This document shows positions 1-6,368 of a stretch of 11,079 nt of DNA, one piece after another. How positions within the stretch are numbered: the stretch's first letter is position 1; each line of letters begins with the position of its first letter. Position numbers and translations under genes: made by a program. Source of the stretch: Chloroflexota bacterium. Lineage in GTDB: Bacteria; Chloroflexota; Anaerolineae; B4-G1. The notes below the pieces were generated by a model. That model did not search any database and was not told the DNA's origin. It saw only the letters and a program-made list of their open reading frames with translations. Location of the stretch: contig QMOE01000028.1 of assembly GCA_003648125.1 (NCBI GenBank), positions 1 to 11,079 of the forward strand, given 5' to 3'.

Positions 1-102
1 TACAATTTGCACCGCTCGATCCAGTTTCTGCGCGACAATCAAATCCAAGACGCGAACATCAAGGCCATCAGGTTCTCCTTCGCACACCAGGTAGAGGCTC
101 AT
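1..102 (-). CDS. TOPRIM-like protein, N-terminal fragment
   Basis: Only the first 34 codons lie in the window; the rest continues past the left edge. The ATG overlaps the stop of the AAA ATPase gene by 4 nt (ATGA), so the two are probably translationally coupled. A GAGGAG sequence lies about 11 nt upstream of the ATG. The fragment opens with a hydrophobic strand followed by CEGEPDG, resembling the first TOPRIM motif (hydrophobic strand, then E-G-x-x-D), as found in OLD-family nucleases and in DUF4435-type partners of AAA ATPases. With so little sequence the family is uncertain. It could equally belong to a DUF3226/DUF4276-type group, which starts in a similar way. The role is unknown; its pairing with the ATPase is the best clue. 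Confidence 0.55.
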   Translation of the reverse strand, partial: MSLYLVCEGEPDGLDVRVLDLIVAQKLDRAVQIV

Positions 103-1199
103 TGGTCGGGCAACTCCTCTCGGGACAAATCTCCCAACTCTCCCAAATCAATGACCGCTTCGGGGGGGAGCACGTCTCGCAAATAAGAGGAATGAGTAGT
201 GGCAATAATTTGGTTATCCTGCCCAATGCGTGGCAAAAGGTAGAGCAGTTTTCGTTGCCATACCGGATGTTGGTGCAACTCGATCTCGTCAACCAATACA
301 ATGGATTGATGAATGTGCTCCGTGACCATACGGATCAGAAACAGCAACAACATTTGCTCGCCACTGCTGAGGCCATCATAGCGATATTCGTACACACCGT
401 CAGTGAAAATGATCTCTGGCTGGCCCAGTTCATCCCGCACGGCTCCCTTGATACGGCGGGGAGCACATATCTCGGCATATTTCTCCTGGATGTATCCGAA
501 CTGGTCGAACTGCCCTTCTTCCATTGGGGGGAGGCGAGATTGCATTGCCAGCCACAACAAAATTTCGCGCGGGTCGTCAGTGTACCGGTCACCTGGGCCA
601 TCATCGCTCGCCCGGGCATGAATCATCTCCCAGAACTTGCGCGGAATCGTTTTGCCCATCCCTGTACGCTGCTGATCGAAAGTAAAAACCCCTCCCACCC
701 GTTTGAACCAGTTCCAATTCACTCGCTCAGTATGCAACAAGCGGGCCACGTTCACACGCCCCTTGAACAAATGCCAACCTGCACGCGGTTCACAATGGAA
801 ATAGCCTGTCGGATACTCGCCTCTACGATCTGGGTACTCCCAAGAAATTCTGACCTGCTCCACATCTGGAATATCCTGCTCCTCCTCCGCAAGCCTGTAC
901 AACCGCCGCGTAGCTTGTATCTCCTGCGGTGAAAAAAGCACCTGACACGTCACTCGGGCATAGAGTGCCCCGCGACGCACAATTGATCTGGGAGTCAGAA
1001 CAAAATCAGGACGACTATACGAAAGCTCCGTCAGATAACCTGTCGCCACCGCCAATGCATCCAGCACGGTTGTCTTGCCGCTGGCGTTTGGGCCTACAAG
1101 CACCGAGACGTCACGCACACGCCCCAATGAATCGGTGAAATCCAATTCCAGGCGCTCAATGTGACGAAAGTTCTCAATAGTCGCCTTTGCGATTTTCAT
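99..1199 (-). CDS. AAA family ATPase (AAA_15/AAA_21, OLD-like)
   Basis: A 366-residue ABC/SMC-type ATPase. Visible motifs are Walker A GPNASGKTT (residues 36-44), an ABC signature LSSGEQ (277-282), Walker B SIVLVDEIE (299-307) and an H-loop ATTHSS (His336). The region between Walker A and the signature is specific to this protein and not recognised. I chose the ATG at 1199, preceded by GAGG at a 9-nt spacing; a TTG at 1214 would add five residues but would take in that ribosome site. The GAGG overlaps the TGA of hdrA, and only 11 nt separate the genes, so the gene can ride on the redox transcript. It overlaps the next gene by 4 nt. Such ATPase plus TOPRIM pairs are often defence modules; that role is inferred here, not shown. 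Confidence 0.85.
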   Translation of the reverse strand: MKIAKATIENFRHIERLELDFTDSLGRVRDVSVLVGPNASGKTTVLDALAVATGYLTELSYSRPDFVLTPRSIVRRGALYARVTCQVLFSPQEIQATRRLYRLAEEEQDIPDVEQVRISWEYPDRRGEYPTGYFHCEPRAGWHLFKGRVNVARLLHTERVNWNWFKRVGGVFTFDQQRTGMGKTIPRKFWEMIHARASDDGPGDRYTDDPREILLWLAMQSRLPPMEEGQFDQFGYIQEKYAEICAPRRIKGAVRDELGQPEIIFTDGVYEYRYDGLSSGEQMLLLFLIRMVTEHIHQSIVLVDEIELHQHPVWQRKLLYLLPRIGQDNQIIATTHSSYLRDVLPPEAVIDLGELGDLSREELPDQ

Positions 1200-1210
1200 A
1201 TCCGTATTCC

Positions 1211-3193
1211 TCAACCCCCGCTTGCGTAGGCCATCTCTCGCATACCGTTCATCGCGCCGATCATCTCGGAGAGCAACTGGCGGTCGTTAAAGTGACGCAA
1301 CGTGATCGCTTTCGAGGGGCACGTCCCGGCGCAGGTGCCACACCCCTTGCACAACGCCTCCTGCACACGGGCCACCTGGCGGCCTCGGTTCTCCACAAAC
1401 TCGATTGCCGTGTAGGGACAGGCCTGGATGCACTGGCCACAACCGACACACATCATCTCGTCCACGTTAGCGATGGCGGATTCGACCTGCACCTCCCCCT
1501 GGCGGATGAACGAGAGCACCCGCGCCGCCGCCGCCGACCCCTGGGCCACCGAATCGGGCACGTCGCGCGGGCCTTGAGCGCAGCCGGCGATAAAGATGCC
1601 GTCGGTCAAAGTCGCCACCGGGTCCAGTTTGGGGTGTTTTTCCTTGAACCAGCCGTCGGCATCACAACTGATGCTGAACAGTTGGGCCACCTCCCGCGCG
1701 TCGTGGCGGGCCTCCAACCCCACGCTCAGGATGACCATGTCCACCGGGACACGCATCTGCCGCCCCAGCGCCCGGTCCTCGACGAGCACCACCAGCTTGT
1801 CCCCCTCCGGCAAAATCTCAGCCGGGCGACCGTTGATGAAGGCCACCCCCTCACGCTGCAAGCGCTTGTAAAATTCCTCGTATCCCTTACCACCGGTGCG
1901 CATGTCAATGTAAAACTCATAAATACGAGCGCCGGTGTGATTGTGCACCAGGTGGGCCAGCTTGAGCGAGTACATGCAGCAGACCTTGGAGCAATAGTGA
2001 TTATAGTTCTCGTCCCGGCTGCCCACGCAGTGAACTATGCCGACGCTCTTGGGCTCCGTCTTGCCGTCGCGCAGAACGACGTGCCCATCGGTGGGGCCGG
2101 ATCCGGCCAGCATACGCTCCACCTCCATGCTGGTAAAGACATTGGGGTAGCGGCCATAGCCGTAGGATGAAATGCGGCGAGCGTCGAATATGTCGTAGCC
2201 GGTGGCGAGGATAATGTTGCCCACCTCGACCTCCAGGAATGTATCCTCCTGGGTGTAATCAATCGCGTGGGTGGGGCAGACTTTTTCACACACCTTGCAG
2301 CGGCCTTTGGTGAAAAAGAGACAGGCATCCCGGTCAATCACGGGGACAGCCGGCATCGCCTGGGGGAAGGGACGGTAAATGGCCTTGCGCTTGCCCATCC
2401 CGACGTCGAAACCGGCGAAATCCACGACGCGGCGGGGACATTTCTCCTCACACGTGCCACAGCCGGTACACTTGTCCATATCCACCGAACGCGCCCGCTG
2501 GCGGATGCGGACGTCGAAATTGCCCACGTACCCGGAGACCTCTTCTACCTCGCTATAGGTCAGGAGGGTGATGTTGGGATGCCGACCGGCATCCATCATT
2601 TTGGGGCCGAGAATTCAGGCACTACAGTCGAGAGTGGGAAAGGTCTCGTCCAGTTGGGCCATGTGGCCGCCGATGGAAGGCTCCCGCTCGACCAGATAGA
2701 CCGGGTAATTGGCGTTCGCCAGCTCCAAAGCGGCCTGGATACCAGTTATCCCGGCCCCGACGACCAGCGTGGTCGGGCGGATGGGGACTTTGTTGACGCT
2801 CAATGGCTGATGATGGCGCACCCGCGCGACGGCTGCTTCGACCAGGGACTTGGCCTTTTTGGTGGCCTTCTCCTTGTCCTCGTGCACCCAGGAGCACTGC
2901 TCGCGGATGTTGGCCTGCTCGAAATAATAGGGGTTGAGTCCGGCCTCGCCAATCGCCCGCTGGAACGTCGGCTCGTGCATGCGGGGGGTGCAGGAGGCAA
3001 CTACTACGCGGTCCAGCCCTAGCTCGCGGATGTCATCCTTGATCAGTTCCTGGCCCAAGCCGGAGCACATGAACTCGTAATCGCGTGATACGACCACACC
3101 CGGCAGGCCGGCGGCCCACTCGGCCACCCCCTCCACGTCCACCATCCCGGCGATGTTGCTTCCACAATGACAGATGTACACGCCAATTTTCAT
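1211..3193 (-). CDS. hdrA: HdrA-like selenoprotein: FAD and multi-cluster electron-bifurcation subunit, with in-frame UGA
   Basis: A 660-residue protein of normal HdrA length if the UGA at codon 193 is read as selenocysteine. Read as a stop, it leaves pieces of 192 and 462 residues. In order: an N-terminal domain with conserved cysteines (Cys8, 10, 43, 68, 100); a FAD-binding GAGITG (146-151); CSA-U-ILGPKM around Sec193; an inserted ferredoxin (Cys242, 245, 248, 252 and Cys291, 299, 302, 306); the HdrA motif Cys389, 401, 405, 406; and a C-terminal two-cluster ferredoxin (Cys582-592 and 615-625). In known HdrA the Cys/Sec at this site lies beside a cluster near the FAD. HdrA is the flavin-based electron-bifurcating subunit of heterodisulfide reductase and related complexes. 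The start has AAGGAG at a 7-nt spacing. It lies 43 nt after the ArsA-like gene. No HdrB or HdrC is visible, so the electron partner is probably one of the neighbouring proteins. Confidence 0.93.
2577..2594 (-). promoter_or_regulatory. Bacterial SECIS hairpin in the hdrA coding region
   Basis: The mRNA reads GGAUGCC-GGUC-GGCAUCC, a perfect 7-bp stem closed by a GGUC tetraloop. The loop begins 27 nt after the UGA. Bacterial SECIS elements lie just inside the coding region and have an upper stem with a G early in the apical loop. As I recall it, the E. coli fdhF element has the same GGUC at its loop. SelB loaded with Sec-tRNA(Sec) would bind here. The hairpin also encodes residues in DAGRHP. Confidence 0.82.
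2615..2617 (-). other. In-frame UGA, predicted selenocysteine codon (Sec193 of HdrA)
   Basis: The plus strand reads tca, so the mRNA codon is UGA. The frame stays open on both sides: LDCSA precedes it and ILGPKMMDAGRHPNI follows, all contiguous HdrA sequence with no base gained or lost. HdrA homologues carry Cys, or Sec in some methanogens and anaerobic bacteria, in this column. The alternatives are a point mutation from a Cys codon (UGC or UGU) or a sequencing error. The downstream hairpin argues against both. Confidence 0.88.
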
Positions 3194-3236
3194 CAGCTAT
3201 CTCCTTCAAGAACACAGATTTCGGGATATTGACGGA

Positions 3237-4157
3237 TTAAAAAAGAATTTCTTCCACTTTTCCCAATCGCTCAATGCCCTTGACTTCGTAGGACAACAAT
3301 GGCAACTTGATCAATGTCATACTATCGCCATACTTGTCGTTCAGCATCTCGATGTACGGGCGCTGCATCTCGGCACGCAACTGCAAAAAACTGGAATCGG
3401 GGTCCAGGATGACGTTGTTGACGATGATGTAACGCACGTCCAACCCGTGCGCCGCCAGTTCCCCGATCACGCGCCGGCTCTGGTAGACGCTCAGCGCCTC
3501 TGGGATGGTGACCATGATGAACTCGACGTTGGCCGGGTCGCTAAAGAAGCGCATGGTCTGCTTCGATAGCTCCTTCCAGCTGGCAATGATCTCCAGGAAC
3601 GGCGTCTGAGACAGCTTGAGCGTGTCCTGCACCCCCAGGTAGATGCGGGGAGCGATACGCAGATGCTCGATGAATCGCCCCGGCAGGCCGAGCAGCCGCA
3701 GCGTGTCGCCGGCGGGGGCCGTGTCCCAAACAATCATGTCATAGCGCCCATCGCGGATGCGCTCCAGGATGTAATCGAGCATAAACTCTTCCTGGATGCC
3801 CGGCGCCAGGCCCACGTAATCCACGAGTTCGTCGTAGGGCAAATCCACCAGCGCGGAGGCGGCCTGATATATCTCTGGCCCAAATTTTATCTTCCAGCGG
3901 CGCATCACCTCATCGGGGTCAATCTCCAGGGCGTGGAGGTTTTCGACGCCCGGCACTGCCTTTTCCGTGGGGCCGATCTCCGCCTCAAAGATATCGGAGA
4001 GCGACGGGGTGAGATCGCTGGAAATGATCAGCGTCTGCCTGCCGGCGCGGGCATAGTGGAGCGCCACCGCCGCCGACGAGGTGGTCTTGCCCACCCCACC
4101 CTTGCCGCCGAACATCAGGACGCGCTTGTTGGTTTGGTCTAGAGATGAAAGAGACAT
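3237..4157 (-). CDS. ArsA/GET3-family P-loop ATPase
   Basis: A 306-residue, single-domain ATPase of the ArsA/GET3 (TRC40) type. It has the deviant Walker A GGKGGVGKTT (17-26), with Lys19 as the signature lysine. The switch II motif is DTAPAGDTLRLL (145-156), close to the DTAPTGHTLRLL of GET3. The switch I region reads DLTPS (48-52) where the family usually has DPAHS. The later segment VTIPEALSVYQSRRVI (216-231) is also typical. I see no CxxC pair of the kind that binds zinc in GET3 dimers, and no arsenite-binding cysteine pattern. AAGGAG lies 3 nt before the ATG. The gene sits 43 nt ahead of hdrA, in the same direction. The pairing suggests a maturation or delivery role for a redox complex, not arsenite export, but this is inference; tail-anchored protein targeting seems less likely. 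Confidence 0.85.
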   Translation of the reverse strand: MSLSSLDQTNKRVLMFGGKGGVGKTTSSAAVALHYARAGRQTLIISSDLTPSLSDIFEAEIGPTEKAVPGVENLHALEIDPDEVMRRWKIKFGPEIYQAASALVDLPYDELVDYVGLAPGIQEEFMLDYILERIRDGRYDMIVWDTAPAGDTLRLLGLPGRFIEHLRIAPRIYLGVQDTLKLSQTPFLEIIASWKELSKQTMRFFSDPANVEFIMVTIPEALSVYQSRRVIGELAAHGLDVRYIIVNNVILDPDSSFLQLRAEMQRPYIEMLNDKYGDSMTLIKLPLLSYEVKGIERLGKVEEILF

Positions 4158-4174
4158 ATTCTCCTTGCTCTAAT

Positions 4175-4227
4175 AGTCGCTCGGCGCTGAACCACCGGGC
4201 TGATAGCTCAACCCCGCTTCCCGGGCT
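4175..4227 (-). repeat. REP-type double hairpin A1
   Basis: Matches A2 at 47 of 53 positions. Read on the minus strand, it has a small hairpin related to CCCGC-GAA-GCGGG, a 12-nt linker and a larger GC-rich hairpin with a GGTTCAG-type loop. Both stems carry a mismatch in this copy. The layout is the same as in the B repeats, in the opposite orientation. Confidence 0.75.
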
Positions 4228-4246
4228 GCCAACTCATCCAGTGACA

Positions 4247-4295
4247 AGCCTGCGCAGCAGGGTTCCGCTTTGAGCCGTGGGGTTCAGCCCACGGC
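4247..4295 (+). repeat. REP-type double hairpin B1
   Basis: Identical to B2 in 48 of 49 positions. It contains a small hairpin, CCTGC-GCA-GCAGG, a linker, and the hairpin GCCGTGGG/CCCACGGC with a GTTCAG loop. The near identity of B1 and B2 points to recent copying. Confidence 0.8.
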
Positions 4296-4333
4296 GGTCT
4301 CGGGATACCGTCTGTGCTGAAAAACCCTGTCAC

Positions 4334-4386
4334 GGTCGCCCGGCGCTGAACCGCCGGGCTTATAGCCCAACCCCGCTTCGCGGGCT
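4334..4386 (-). repeat. REP-type double hairpin A2
   Basis: The plus strand shows CCCGGCG-CTGAAC-CGCCGGG, a perfect 7-bp stem, followed by CCCGC-TTC-GCGGG, a perfect 5-bp stem. The repeat takes in the first two bases of the transposase stop codon (4385-4387), so it forms the 3' end of that gene. It differs from A1 at six of 53 positions. Confidence 0.8.
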
Positions 4387-4825
4387 ATAGGCTCCAGGCC
4401 ACAGTTGAAGTTGAGCCATCATCATTCACTGTCATGTTCTCCAATTTGACCTCAGTGGTGCAGTTAGAGTGGTGTTGTTTTTGGTTGTTCACGTACCCAA
4501 CTACCCATTCTAATTGTTTTTCACCAAACGATACAACACCATACCCACTTTGCCAAGCAAAAGCATCCTCAAGAGATTTGTTCAAATAATGCGAGCTACT
4601 GCCCTTGAGACGCGCCGCGAAATCAGAGAGGGCCACAGGGGGTGGTATCGACGCTACCAGATGTACGTGATCCTCAGTGCCATTTACTGCGTGAACAATA
4701 GACTTTATATTATGAGCTTTGCCAATCAGATAACCAAACAACACATCTTCCACCTCTGGTGTGATCAGTGGCACACGCTTCTTGGTCGCCCAGACAAAGT
4801 GATAATACAATCGCCAGTACGGCAC
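4385..4825 (-). CDS. IS200-like (Y1) REP-associated tyrosine transposase
   Basis: A 146-residue single-domain HUH transposase. The HUH motif is EDHVHL (His53, His55). The catalytic helix VGYVNNQKQHH carries the candidate nucleophile Tyr111. The N-terminus, YWRLYYHFVWATKKR, is typical of IS200-like proteins. The start is a GTG at 4825 with GAGGGG about 8 nt upstream; an ATG at 4832 is out of frame. Length and motifs are intact, so the enzyme may be active. Flanking REP hairpins in inverted orientation favour a RAYT over a classical IS200, and there is no tnpB. Such enzymes nick and join single-stranded DNA at hairpin ends. Confidence 0.92.
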   Translation of the reverse strand: MPYWRLYYHFVWATKKRVPLITPEVEDVLFGYLIGKAHNIKSIVHAVNGTEDHVHLVASIPPPVALSDFAARLKGSSSHYLNKSLEDAFAWQSGYGVVSFGEKQLEWVVGYVNNQKQHHSNCTTEVKLENMTVNDDGSTSTVAWSL

Positions 4826-4854
4826 AGGACATCCCCTCGTTCAGTTCATTATTC

Positions 4855-4903
4855 AGCCTGCGAAGCAGGGTTCCGCTTTGAGCCGTGGGGTTCAGCCCAC
4901 GGC
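4855..4903 (+). repeat. REP-type double hairpin B2
   Basis: Small hairpin CCTGC-GAA-GCAGG, then GCCGTGGG/CCCACGGC with a GTTCAG loop. It differs from B1 at one base in 49. It ends directly beside the stop codon of the HydG-like gene and lies about 29 nt upstream of the transposase start. It could fold in the transcript as a terminator-like structure at the end of that gene, although no U-tract follows. Confidence 0.8.
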
Positions 4904-5737
4904 CTACAAGAACCCCTCCAAGAACCCGGCGACCTCGCTCTGCCAAAAGACCGGCCCGTCTATGCAGATGTACTTTTCTCCCATATTGCACCGCCCGCAC
5001 TTGCCAATGCCGCAGTGCATACGAGATTCCAACGTGGTCAACATCTGATCCCCGCTAAAGCCCAACTTTTGCAGGGTCAAAAAGACAAAGTGGATCATAA
5101 TCGGCGGGCCGCAGGTGATGGTGACGGTGTCGTCGGGCGCGGGGTTCACCTCCTCCATCAGATTGGTGATCAGGCCAACGTGGCCGTTCCAGTTCTCGTC
5201 CCCCTGGTCAACCGTGACGTGAAACTCGGTATCCGGGGCGGCGTCCCAGTCGTCGAACTCGTCGGTAAAGACGAGCAGGTCGGGGCTGCGAGCGGCCCAC
5301 AGGATGGTCAGATGACCATAGTCGGCCCGGTGATCCAAAATGGTCTGGATGACCGGACGCAGCGGCGCGCCGCCGATGCCGCCGCCGATGATAACGACGT
5401 CCCGCCCCTTGACCTCGTCCAGCGGGAACCAGTTGCCCAACGGCCCGCGCACCCCAAGCGGATCGCCCACCTCCAGCGCGTGCAGGGTGTGAGTGACATG
5501 CCCCAGCGCGCTGACGGCGAACTCGAGGTGCGGCCCGCGAATGGAGGCGATGCCAAAAGGGGCTTCCCCCGCGCCAAAAGCAGAGACAAAGGCAAACTGC
5601 CCTGGCCTGTATGCGGTGACGCTCGCCTGACCCTCCGGCTCTGTCAACTCGACCTGGAACAGTTTGATGCCGGCAGCTATGTCCCTGACCCCGGCCAGGC
5701 GGCCCAGGTACGGACGCATTGGATTAGTAGTTGTCAT
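4904..5737 (-). CDS. HydG/AsrB-like FAD/NAD(P)-binding oxidoreductase subunit
   Basis: A 277-residue ferredoxin-NADP reductase-fold protein. It has an FAD-domain motif YRPGQFAFV (43-51), a nucleotide-binding GGGIGGAPLRP (118-128), and a C-terminal CGIGKCGRC...C (Cys242, 247, 250, 258) that should bind a [2Fe-2S] cluster. This layout matches the gamma subunit of sulfhydrogenases (HydG), AsrB of anaerobic sulfite reductase and the PyrK group. Its expected role is to pass electrons between NAD(P)H and the iron-sulfur partners. I chose the ATG at 5737, with purine-rich AAGGGAAA ahead of it. An in-frame ATG at 5761 is the edge of a palindromic repeat and would add eight unrelated residues. No hydrogenase or sulfite reductase catalytic subunit is seen, so the enzyme it serves is open. 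A REP element abuts its stop. Confidence 0.9.
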   Translation of the reverse strand: MTTTNPMRPYLGRLAGVRDIAAGIKLFQVELTEPEGQASVTAYRPGQFAFVSAFGAGEAPFGIASIRGPHLEFAVSALGHVTHTLHALEVGDPLGVRGPLGNWFPLDEVKGRDVVIIGGGIGGAPLRPVIQTILDHRADYGHLTILWAARSPDLLVFTDEFDDWDAAPDTEFHVTVDQGDENWNGHVGLITNLMEEVNPAPDDTVTITCGPPIMIHFVFLTLQKLGFSGDQMLTTLESRMHCGIGKCGRCNMGEKYICIDGPVFWQSEVAGFLEGFL

Positions 5738-5758
5738 TTTCCCTTCCCCCTTCCCTGT

Positions 5759-5866
5759 CATTCCGAGCGAGTGCGCCCAAAGGGCGCGCGAGTCAAGGAA
5801 TCTCTCGTATACGCAGAGTGCAGATTCCTCGATTCGGCGCTGCTACGCAGCGACTCACTCGGAATG
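5759..5866. repeat. 108-bp palindromic intergenic element, copy 1
   Basis: The terminal arms CATTCCGAGCGAGTG and CACTCGGAATG are inverted, and an inner pair GGAATCT/AGATTCC surrounds a 17-nt centre. Copy 2, near 9089-9196, has the same length and nearly identical arms but a different centre, as expected of a structure-conserving mobile repeat. It has no ORF. It ends 21 nt before the start codon of the HydG-like gene and lies inside the presumed transcript, where it would fold into a long hairpin. Confidence 0.85.
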
Positions 5867-5901
5867 GCGATATCATCTCAACAACAGTCAGCAAAACCGC
5901 C

Positions 5902-6351
5902 CTACTTTTCCAACTCGGAGGTGCAATGCGGGCAGCGTGTGGCCTTGATCGGGATAGTGGAAAAGCAGTACGGGCACTCTTTCGTTGTTGGCTCCGCCGG
6001 CGCTTGCTCCTCCTTCTGCAGCCGATTGATGCCGCGAATGAGCAAGAACATGACAAAAGCGACGATCAAAAAGCTGATGACGTTGTTGAGGAACACACCA
6101 TAATTGACCGTCACCGCGCCGGCCGCCTGCGCGTCGGCCAGCGCAGCGTATGGCCCGGCGGGAGAGCCGGGTTTGAGCAGGATGAACAAATTGGCAAAGT
6201 CCACGCCGCCCAGCAGCAGACCAATCGGTGGCATGATCACGTCGGCCACCAGCGATTTGACGATGGTGCCAAAAGCCGCGCCGACGATGATGCCCACCGC
6301 CATATCTATCACGTTGCCGCGCAAGGCGAACTCTTTGAATTCTTTCAACAT
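5902..6351 (-). CDS. mscL: Large-conductance mechanosensitive channel MscL with zinc-ribbon tail
   Basis: A 149-residue inner-membrane channel that opens under membrane tension to release solutes during hypo-osmotic shock. The N-terminus [20 protein letters not shown] (5-24) is the MscL signature. TM1 runs from about 15 to 45 and TM2 from about 84 to 108, with a periplasmic loop between them. The C-terminal tail adds ECPYC...RCPHC (Cys126, 129, 140, 143), a zinc-ribbon-like pair absent from E. coli MscL but seen in some other phyla. It begins 17 nt after the acyl-CoA dehydrogenase stop, so it is likely cotranscribed. The start is ATG at 6351 with only a weak GTGGG-like ribosome site. Its place among redox genes has no obvious functional reason. 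Confidence 0.95.
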   Translation of the reverse strand: MLKEFKEFALRGNVIDMAVGIIVGAAFGTIVKSLVADVIMPPIGLLLGGVDFANLFILLKPGSPAGPYAALADAQAAGAVTVNYGVFLNNVISFLIVAFVMFLLIRGINRLQKEEQAPAEPTTKECPYCFSTIPIKATRCPHCTSELEK

Positions 6352-6368
6352 ATCCCACTTTCCCTACA

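Larger units (their letters stand above)
4175..4295. mobile_element. MITE-like REP pair (A1-B1), no transposase
   Basis: A 121-bp unit made of repeat A1, a 19-bp spacer and repeat B1 in inverted orientation. The same two ends, A2 and B2, flank the transposase gene just to the right. It therefore looks like a non-autonomous derivative, or BIME-type pair, mobilised by that enzyme. It contains no coding sequence. Hairpins in this position could also reduce transcription from the HydG-like gene into the ArsA-like gene. Confidence 0.65.
4334..4903 (-). mobile_element. IS200-like / RAYT transposon unit bounded by REP repeats A2 and B2
   Basis: A 570-bp unit holds one Y1-transposase gene between two REP-type double hairpins in opposite orientations. 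This is the usual arrangement for REP-associated tyrosine transposases. The right end (4903) abuts the stop codon of the HydG-like gene (4904-4906), and the left end contains most of the transposase stop codon. With the A1-B1 pair, it separates the HydG-like and ArsA-like genes, which would otherwise be nearly adjacent. The exact element boundaries are inferred from the repeats, since no empty site is available for comparison. Confidence 0.75.

Noticed and set aside
1211..2599. A separate 462-residue gene starting at the ATG at 2599
   Set aside because: It begins in the middle of the HdrA fold, in the same frame as the upstream piece, with no ribosome site; the UGA read as Sec explains the split.
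2615..3193. A truncated hdrA pseudogene
   Set aside because: The reading frame, cluster motifs and length downstream of the UGA are all intact, and a SECIS-like hairpin is correctly placed.
3237..4157. Arsenic resistance ArsA
   Set aside because: The protein is a single-domain ATPase without an arsenite cysteine pattern, and no arsB, arsC, arsD or arsR is nearby.
4175..4903. A CRISPR array
   Set aside because: Each repeat type occurs only twice, the spacing is irregular, the units are double hairpins and a transposase lies between them.
4514..6103. Long plus-strand ORF of 529 codons, and others such as 1187-2170
   Set aside because: They run antisense to genes with clear family motifs, cross gene boundaries and repeats, and show no recognisable domains; they are shadows of codon bias.
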